DNA of 64,000 bases from Billgrantia kenyensis (GTDB lineage Bacteria > Pseudomonadota > Gammaproteobacteria > Pseudomonadales > Halomonadaceae). Where the stretch lies: contig NZ_JACEFT010000004.1 in the NCBI RefSeq assembly GCF_013697085.1, positions 1 to 64,000 of the forward strand, given 5' to 3'. Positions 58,890 through 64,000 of this stretch are shown here, in pieces (position 1 is the first letter of the stretch; each line of letters begins with the position of its first letter). Under the pieces are notes generated by a model that saw only the letters and a program-made list of their open reading frames with translations, ran no database searches and was not told the origin of the DNA. The position numbers and the translations under genes were made by a program.

Positions 58890-59509
58890 TCTTGCGCTCC
58901 TCCCTCTTTTCCACCGAGCACCACACCCGCTTCTCTGGCCTGGACCCACAGCATTTTCTGCAGCCGTGAGCGTGCCCGGCTCAATCGCGAGCGTACGGTT
59001 CCAACCGGAATGCCGAGCAGGCTCGCGACTTCTTCATACGTATAGCCCTGTACCTCGACCAGCACAATCGTCACCCGATAAGCATCGGGCAGGGCGTCCA
59101 GCGCCTGTTCGAGGTCCTCCTGCAGCAGGCCGTTGAAGAACTGGTCCTCGAGACTGCCCCACCATAGCAGGAAGGGCTGATGAAGCTGCTGGAAGAGCGT
59201 GAAGCTGGCGCTATCGAGCTCGACTGGTTCAAGGGTGTCAGCGTTTCCAGCGTGCGGGCGACTGCGGCGCCGTCGCCATTCACTGATGAAGGTGTTGGTG
59301 AGGATATGGAACAGCCAGCCTTCGAAGCGCTCCGGGTCGTGCAGGCGGCCGAGCTGGCTCCAGGCCTTGATCACGGCCTCGGCAACGACATCCTCGGCGT
59401 CGGCGGGGTGGCGGGTCAGCCGTAGCGCCGTGCCATACAGACGATCCATCAGCGGTGCCAGGCGCCGTTCGAACCACTCCCGCCGGCTTGCAGCATCGTC
59501 GAAGCGCAT
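58886..59509 (-). CDS. ECF sigma factor
   Basis: 207 residues from the ATG at 59509 (AGGGTGA upstream). Region 2: LYGTALRLTRHPADAEDVVAEAVIKAW, with FEGWLFHILTNTFI; region 4: LPDAYRVTIVLVEVQGYTYEEVA with a helix-turn-helix LLGIPVGTVRSRLSRAR. It heads an operon with its anti-sigma factor and the methyltransferase fusion. A promoter matching GGAACC-N16-CGTC on the minus strand at 59645-59670 would allow autoregulation. Confidence 0.9.
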   Translation of the reverse strand: MRFDDAASRREWFERRLAPLMDRLYGTALRLTRHPADAEDVVAEAVIKAWSQLGRLHDPERFEGWLFHILTNTFISEWRRRRSRPHAGNADTLEPVELDSASFTLFQQLHQPFLLWWGSLEDQFFNGLLQEDLEQALDALPDAYRVTIVLVEVQGYTYEEVASLLGIPVGTVRSRLSRARSRLQKMLWVQAREAGVVLGGKEGGAQE

Positions 59510-59644
59510 GCTTGTCACCCTGTCATGCGGGCGTCTGCTGGAAAGCGGTATTTCCGGTGGGCAAGGCAAGAAACCGGCAACCGTCATGGCGAGACCTTCT
59601 GAGTCTGGTTCGCTTGCGCCAGTTGGGCAAGCAGGTATCGCCAG

Positions 59645-59670
59645 GACGCCTCATCCTCGATTTCGGTTCC
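59645..59670 (-). promoter_or_regulatory. ECF-type promoter of the sigma operon
   Basis: On the minus strand: GGAACC, 16 bases, CGTCCTGG. The -35 half lies in the palindrome GGTTCCC-GT-GGGAACC (59665-59680) that is shared with the opposite promoter. The sigma gene starts 136 bases downstream. Confidence 0.7.
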
Positions 59671-59674
59671 CGTG

Positions 59675-59700
59675 GGAACCCTTTTATCGCTCGCTGCGTC
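59675..59700 (+). promoter_or_regulatory. ECF-type promoter of the methyltransferase-cupin genes
   Basis: On the plus strand: GGAACC, 16 bases, CGTCCTGG, mirror image of the sigma-operon promoter with identical spacing and -10 context. The methyltransferase gene starts 57 bases downstream. Confidence 0.72.
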
Positions 59701-59709
59701 CTGGCCCTA

Positions 59710-59727
59710 CGACACCTGGCGGTGTCG
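59710..59727 (+). promoter_or_regulatory. hairpin in the methyltransferase leader
   Basis: CGACACC / GGTGTCG, loop TGGC, just after the predicted transcript start. It may be a 5' mRNA structure or an operator. Confidence 0.4.
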
Positions 59728-59756
59728 ATGACAACAATCAATCAGGAGAAGACACC

Positions 59757-60548
59757 ATGAGCGTCACGACACATACAGCGACCCCCGCCGTGGACACGCA
59801 GGAACTGGAGGCGCGCGTCAAGGCGATGTATCGCGAGGTGGCCGAAACGCCCCAGGCCGACTTCCATTTCGAGATGGGTCGCCCCCTGGCAGAGCGACTC
59901 GGCTACGATCCGCGCGGGCTGGATCGCATCCCGGCGGCAGCCATCGCCTCCTTCGCCGGGGTGGGACACTTCCTCGACCTGGCTGCCATTCAGCCCGGTG
60001 AGACGGTCCTCGACCTGGGCAGCGGTTCCGGCATGGACAGCCTGCTGGCGGCCCTGGCGACGGGGCCGGACGGGCAGGTATTGGGGCTCGACATGACCGA
60101 AGCCCAGCGCAGGAAAGCCGAACGGCTGGCGCGCGAGGCCGGCTTCGACCAGGTCACGTTCCATGCCGGTTACATCGAGGCGCCGCCCTTTGCCGATGCC
60201 AGCGTCGATGTGGTCATCAGTAACGGTGTGATCAACCTCTCCGCAGACAAGCCCAGGGTCTTTGCCGAGGCGGCTCGGGTGCTGCGCCCCGGTGGACGCC
60301 TGGCGCTGGCAGATATCGTTACCGAAACGGCACTGCCCGAGAGCGTCTCCTGCAATGCCACGCTTTGGGCCGCCTGTATCGGCGGTGCCCTGCAGCAGGA
60401 TGCCTACCGTGGAGCCATCGAGGCGGCCGGGCTCCACATCGAGGCCTGGCGCGAGCATCCCGAATACCGCTTCCTGACCGAGTCGGCACGGGGCGCCTGC
60501 AAAACCTACGGGGTCAAGAGCATATCCCTGCTGGCGCGCAAGGGGTGA
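59757..60548 (+). CDS. ArsM-like SAM methyltransferase
   Basis: 263 residues from the ATG at 59757 (AGGAGAAG upstream). SAM-binding VLDLGSGSGMDSLLA (about 84-98), LGLDMT, SNGVINLSADKPRVFAEAARVLRPGG. Like the fused enzyme across the promoter region, it has Gly157 in place of the ArsM cysteine; the first position is His71 (GVGH), and only Cys207 remains. Both paralogues share the FHF-x-x-G...RLGY N-terminus. It is controlled by the ECF-type promoter and followed by a periplasmic cupin gene. Confidence 0.8.
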   Translation: MSVTTHTATPAVDTQELEARVKAMYREVAETPQADFHFEMGRPLAERLGYDPRGLDRIPAAAIASFAGVGHFLDLAAIQPGETVLDLGSGSGMDSLLAALATGPDGQVLGLDMTEAQRRKAERLAREAGFDQVTFHAGYIEAPPFADASVDVVISNGVINLSADKPRVFAEAARVLRPGGRLALADIVTETALPESVSCNATLWAACIGGALQQDAYRGAIEAAGLHIEAWREHPEYRFLTESARGACKTYGVKSISLLARKG

Positions 60549-60594
60549 TAACCCCGGCTGGCCTCACATGCAATCACAATGAAGGAGAGCCATC

Positions 60595-61077
60595 ATGAAA
60601 CGCCTCACAGCCACCCTGACTGCTGCCGCTCTGACCCTGACGCTTACTACCGCCTCCGGCGGGCTCTGGGCCGAGCCCTATCATGGCCACGGGCATCTGC
60701 TTGGAACGCCCGACGATCTCGAATGGGGCCCGGTAGCCTCCATGGGTGAAGGAGCCGAAATCGCTGTCATCGAAGGCGACCTTTCAGCCGAAGTGCCCTT
60801 CACCTTTCGCCTGCGGCTCGAGGACGGCTACGAGATTCGCCCCCACGTGCATCCTGCCTACGAGCGAGTGACGGTGCTCGAGGGAACGCTGCACTTCGCC
60901 CATGGCGAGAATTTCGATCGCGAAGCCACCCAGGCGCTGCCCGTGGGCGGCTATGCCATCATGGCGCCGGGTGAGCCCATGTTCGGCTACGCCGAAGGCG
61001 AAACGATCTTCCAACTGCACGGGACCGGACCCTGGGGCATCGACTACGTCGACCCGGCGGACGACCCGCGTCAGTGA
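60595..61077 (+). CDS. periplasmic cupin-domain protein
   Basis: 160 residues, AAGGAG before the ATG, signal peptide ending GGLWAEP. The cupin fold contains GYEIRPHVHPAYERVTVLEGTLHFAHG (two His and Glu as metal ligands) and a later LPVGGYAIMAPGEPMFGYAEGE. A His-rich N-terminus (YHGHGH) could bind metal. It lies 46 bases after the methyltransferase and is probably in the same ECF-driven unit. Function unknown. Confidence 0.78.
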   Translation: MKRLTATLTAAALTLTLTTASGGLWAEPYHGHGHLLGTPDDLEWGPVASMGEGAEIAVIEGDLSAEVPFTFRLRLEDGYEIRPHVHPAYERVTVLEGTLHFAHGENFDREATQALPVGGYAIMAPGEPMFGYAEGETIFQLHGTGPWGIDYVDPADDPRQ

Positions 61078-61179
61078 CCGAGGCAGGCGCCGCCCGGCAA
61101 ACTGTCGTGCGGCGTCTTGCAGCCGTGGCGTGACTCGCTAGCATGGGAACGTATAGTCTTCACCAGGAAGGAAAGGGCC

Positions 61180-61599
61180 ATGTGGCATCAGCAGGAACTG
61201 CGCCTGGCGCCGCGCTCACGCGGCTTTCATCTGATCACCGACGAGATCACCGGGGCACTTGCCGAGCTGCGCGAGGTGGGGGTCGGCCTGCTGCACCTGC
61301 AGCTGCTGCACACCTCGGCCTCGCTGACCCTCAACGAGAACGCCGACCCCGACGTCCGCCACGACCTCGACGCCTTCCTTCGCGAGCGCATCCCGGGGGA
61401 CCTGCCCTATTTCCGCCACACTCTGGAAGGGCCGGATGACATGCCGGCCCACGTTTGTGCCAGCCTGCTCGGCACCCAACTGACCCTGGCGGTGCGCGCC
61501 GGCCGCTTGGCACTGGGCACCTGGCAGGGCATCTGGCTCGGCGAGCATCGCGACCACGGCGGTGCGCGGCGGCTGATCGCCACGTTGCAGGGCGAGTAA
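61180..61599 (+). CDS. yjbQ: YjbQ family protein (UPF0047)
   Basis: 139 residues from the ATG at 61180 (AAGGAAAGG upstream). Family pattern: [36 protein letters not shown] (conserved His and Asn), [17 protein letters not shown] at the end. YjbQ has weak thiamine-phosphate synthase activity in E. coli; its real role is open. It is the gene before the convergent SulP transporter. Confidence 0.9.
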   Translation: MWHQQELRLAPRSRGFHLITDEITGALAELREVGVGLLHLQLLHTSASLTLNENADPDVRHDLDAFLRERIPGDLPYFRHTLEGPDDMPAHVCASLLGTQLTLAVRAGRLALGTWQGIWLGEHRDHGGARRLIATLQGE

Positions 61600-61605
61600 C
61601 GCGCT

Positions 61606-63351
61606 TCAAGCGGCCGGCGTGGCCAGCCAGCGCTCGGCCAGCCGGCGGGCCTGTACGGGCTGGCGCACGGCGGCCAGGCGGCCGGCCTGACGCTTGACCC
61701 CGGCACGCTTGAGCTTGAGCACCATGCGTGCCGGCATGCCGATGAAGATCAGCCCCACCTGGCGCGTACTCAGCTCCTCGACCAGCGACTGCAGGGCGAC
61801 GATGGCCGTGGCATCCAGGCTTGGCACGTCGCGCATGTCGAGCATCACCACCCGTACCTCGGGGTCCACCACCCGCAGCGACGATACGGCCTTCTCCGCT
61901 GCGCCGAAGAACAGCGGCCCGTCGATATCGTAGAGCGCCACCTGACGGGGCAGGTCGCAGCTCTCCTCGTCGAAGCCCGGTTCCAGGCGGCGCGCATGGG
62001 TCAGGTGGGCCATGCGGCGGATGAACAGCGCCGCGGCAAGGCCGATGCCGACCGCCACCGCCAGCACCATGTCGAACACCACCGTGAGCAGGAAGCAGAT
62101 CACCAGGATGGCGACGTCGCTGCCCGGCGCGCTCTTCAAGGTGTGCAGAAAGTGGCGCGCCTCGCTCATGTTCCAGGCGATGATGAACAGCAGCGCGGCA
62201 AGCGCCGCCATCGGCACCAGGGCCAACACACCCGCCAGCGCCACCACCGTCAGCAGCACGACCAGCGCATGAACTACCGCGGCCAGCGGCGAGAAGGCGC
62301 CGCTGCGCACGTTGGTGGCCGTGCGTGCCAGCGCTGCGGTGGCGGTAATGCCGCCGAAGAAGGGCGCCGCAATGTTGCCGAGCCCCTGGCCGATCAGTTC
62401 GGCATTGGGGTCGTGGCGGGTGCGCGTCAGGCCGTCGGCCACCACCGCGCAGAGCAGCGACTCGATGGCTGCCAGCATGGCGATGGCCAAGGCCGGGCCG
62501 AGCAGCTCCCGGATCAGGGCGAAATCCACCGTGAGCGGCAGACCGTCCGGCCCTGGCAGCCGCCAGGGCAGCACCAGGCCGGGGGCGAAGGGCGGAATGC
62601 CGCTGCCGCTCTGGCCCTGGTATTCCCAGCTGAAACGCGACGCGATGGTCTCGATTTCCATGCCCCACCAGGTGGCGGCCAGGGCAATCAGCGTGCCTAC
62701 CGCCAGGCCCACCAGAGGCGCCGGCACCGGCAGCTTCAAGCGTGGCCACAGGATCAGCGTGGCCAGTGTCATCAGGCCGATACCCAGCTCGGCCGGCGCC
62801 ACTCCCGGCGCGGCGCGTACGATGGCGGCCAGATTGTGCAGCGTACTGTCGCCGAGTTCGACGCCGTGGAGGCCGAGAAAGTCGGGCAGCTGCAGCAGCG
62901 CGATCACCACGGCGATACCGGCGGTGAAGCCAAGCACCACCGGATAGGGCACGAACTGGATCAGGTTGCCCAGGCGCGCGAGCCCCAGCGCCACCAGGAT
63001 CAAGCCCGCCATCAGCGTGGCGATCAGCAGCCCGCCGAGCCCATGACTGGCGACGATGGGGAACAGGATGACCACGAAGGCGGCGGTGGGACCGGAGATA
63101 TTGAAGCGTGAGCCGCCGGTGAGGGCGATGATGGCACCGGCCACGATGGCGGTATACAGGCCGTGCTGTGGCGGCACACCGGTGGCGATGGCCAGGGCCA
63201 TGGAGAGTGGCACCGCGACGATACCGATGGTCAGGCCGGCCAGCAGGTCGCGCTTGAGCTCGGCCAGGCCGTAGCCCTCTCGCCAGGCGGCGAGCAGCGC
63301 ACTGCCGGGCATGGGGAGTCGAAAACCTGGTGTGGGGCGGGAGTGGGCCAT
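61606..63351 (-). CDS. SulP family anion transporter with STAS domain
   Basis: 581 residues from the ATG at 63351 (MAHSRPTPG); an ATG at 63411 would add 20 residues that include a palindrome and is less likely. About twelve spans with SulP motifs (LLAGLTIGIVAVPLSMALAIA, GVPPQHGLYTAIVAG, GGSRFNISGPTAAF) and a C-terminal STAS domain (about 430-540, ...VVMLDMRDVPSLDATAI). It moves sulfate, bicarbonate or dicarboxylates; DauA-type members carry C4-dicarboxylates. Specificity cannot be read from the sequence. Confidence 0.9.
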   Translation of the reverse strand: MAHSRPTPGFRLPMPGSALLAAWREGYGLAELKRDLLAGLTIGIVAVPLSMALAIATGVPPQHGLYTAIVAGAIIALTGGSRFNISGPTAAFVVILFPIVASHGLGGLLIATLMAGLILVALGLARLGNLIQFVPYPVVLGFTAGIAVVIALLQLPDFLGLHGVELGDSTLHNLAAIVRAAPGVAPAELGIGLMTLATLILWPRLKLPVPAPLVGLAVGTLIALAATWWGMEIETIASRFSWEYQGQSGSGIPPFAPGLVLPWRLPGPDGLPLTVDFALIRELLGPALAIAMLAAIESLLCAVVADGLTRTRHDPNAELIGQGLGNIAAPFFGGITATAALARTATNVRSGAFSPLAAVVHALVVLLTVVALAGVLALVPMAALAALLFIIAWNMSEARHFLHTLKSAPGSDVAILVICFLLTVVFDMVLAVAVGIGLAAALFIRRMAHLTHARRLEPGFDEESCDLPRQVALYDIDGPLFFGAAEKAVSSLRVVDPEVRVVMLDMRDVPSLDATAIVALQSLVEELSTRQVGLIFIGMPARMVLKLKRAGVKRQAGRLAAVRQPVQARRLAERWLATPAA

Positions 63352-63374
63352 GGCGATACCGAGAGAGGTGCAAG

Positions 63375-63390
63375 GTAACGATAACGTTAC
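63375..63390. promoter_or_regulatory. palindrome upstream of the SulP gene
   Basis: GTAACG-ATAA-CGTTAC, 24 bases before the ATG at 63351. Candidate operator; if the longer SulP start at 63411 were used it would be coding. Confidence 0.4.
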
Positions 63391-63487
63391 TCCTGCATGT
63401 TGCGACGCCACAAGGCGGCCAACGTCTAGGCCTTATCCGATCTGCGCTCGCCGACTTTTCCGACGATGCCCTAGGCGTACAAGAAAA

Positions 63488-63511
63488 CGGCGACACCGTG
63501 AGGTGTCGCCG
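63488..63511. terminator. bidirectional terminator between betT-like and SulP genes
   Basis: 10-bp perfect stem CGGCGACACC / GGTGTCGCCG with a GTGA loop, flanked by AAAA and TTTT, so it works in both directions. It ends the minus-strand transporter gene and is upstream of SulP. Confidence 0.85.
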
Positions 63512-63531
63512 TTTTAGGTCCAGCGCGTCGA

Positions 63532-64000
63532 TTATGCCGGGCTGGCGTCCGCCGGCGGTTCGCCTACCGCCCCCGGCATGGCCTGCACGCTACCACCTTG
63601 GCCGGCCAGGGCCAGGAAGTGCAGATGGCGCTCGTACTCGGAGAGCACGTCGGCGATCACCTGGCCGCGGGTGAAGCCATTGAGATCCTTCTCCTGGCCA
63701 CCTTCGGCCAGATAGACGTCGAGGCGCACGTAGTAGTCGTCGTCCGCCGGCAGGAAGCTCGGCGTGCGCATGCGGTGCGGACAGATCTGATAGACGAAGC
63801 TGGCCGCATTCTCCAGGTCCACCTGCAGGGTCAGTCGCGGCAGCGATTCGCCCTCGATCTGCTCCTCGCTCACGTTGGCCTCCTGGCCGCGGCTCTCGAG
63901 CTCCTGGGCAAACTGGGTCAGCGCCGGACGAATGGCGTGCTCGATGGTAGCGGCGGCCCCGGCACGATTGGAGGTGTCCAGGGCGCGGTCGAGTCGCTCT
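63532..64000 (-). CDS. betT: BetT-like BCCT choline transporter, C-terminal part (partial)
   Basis: The frame is open from the right window edge to the stop at 63532; a GTG at 63873 is internal, not the start. The visible 155 residues are cytoplasmic: ERLDRALDTSNR..., then the BetT tail pattern ...YYVRLDVYLAEGGQEKDLNGF, GQVIADVLSEYERHLHFLALAGQ. BetT-type BCCT carriers have this long C-terminal domain, which senses osmotic stress, and import choline for glycine betaine synthesis. The transmembrane part lies outside the window. Confidence 0.82.
   Translation of the reverse strand, partial: ERLDRALDTSNRAGAAATIEHAIRPALTQFAQELESRGQEANVSEEQIEGESLPRLTLQVDLENAASFVYQICPHRMRTPSFLPADDDYYVRLDVYLAEGGQEKDLNGFTRGQVIADVLSEYERHLHFLALAGQGGSVQAMPGAVGEPPADASPA

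Noticed and set aside
61331..63496. 721-codon minus-strand frame in a different phase from the SulP gene
   Set aside because: Arg/Pro/Ala-rich product without family match, overlapping a typical SulP transporter.

Overview
The window is GC-rich, gene-dense DNA from a gammaproteobacterium, most probably a member of the Halomonadaceae (Halomonas-like). That placement is an inference from gene content: two TRAP transporters, one of them TAXI-type with a universal stress protein, a BetT-like choline transporter at the right edge, and a Pseudomonas/Halomonas-type ped/exa quinoprotein alcohol oxidation locus. I saw no rRNA, tRNA, CRISPR array, insertion sequence or phage gene.

Layout. 1-7.9 kb: tail of pyruvate kinase, glycerol kinase, a FCD-type GntR regulator with a TTGTATACAA palindrome in front, a DUF192 protein, an EamA exporter, a DctPQM TRAP operon, a macro-domain hydrolase and a DUF2798 membrane protein. 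8-13.9 kb: a KamA-family radical SAM protein, then a TAXI-TRAP operon ending in uspA. 14-17.7 kb: a compact sulfur module on the minus strand (cytochrome c, FccB sulfide dehydrogenase, YeeE/YedE transporter, fused SoxYZ carrier) without soxB or soxAX. 18-21.7 kb: a DUF2189 membrane protein, then a SUOX-fold periplasmic protein lacking any cysteine next to a hybrid histidine kinase.

21.9-50.7 kb is the centre of the window, a nearly complete quinoprotein alcohol oxidation island. It holds a PQQ sugar dehydrogenase, pqqABCDE (with a 23-codon pqqA and a hairpin before pqqB), an ErcA-like Fe-alcohol dehydrogenase, two hybrid sensor kinases flanking a FIST sensor protein, a NarL-type regulator, a CXXCW protein, a NitT/TauT-like ABC transporter, the PedA1A2BC-type ABC system, pedF cytochrome c550, a PedG-like binding protein, a second SoxYZ-like carrier with its metallohydrolase, a PQQ alcohol dehydrogenase, an aldehyde dehydrogenase and a Zn alcohol dehydrogenase. 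The alcohol dehydrogenase carries the Asp-x-Asp signature of lanthanide-dependent enzymes. Together these genes would make PQQ, oxidise alcohols in the periplasm through cytochrome c550, oxidise the aldehydes in the cytoplasm and sense the substrates.

50.8-57.3 kb: a sigma54-type two-component system, a nonsense-interrupted ethylbenzene-dehydrogenase-like heme protein gene, an AT-rich intergenic region with a perfect FNR/ANR box, and an intact paralogue followed by a DUF2231-like membrane protein. 57.4-61.1 kb: an ECF sigma / anti-sigma / methyltransferase-membrane fusion operon facing a second methyltransferase and a cupin gene. The two arms share a palindromic -35 region (GGTTCCCGTGGGAACC) that gives GGAACC-N16-CGTC promoters in both directions. 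61.2-64 kb: YjbQ, a SulP transporter and the C-terminal part of a BetT-like choline transporter.
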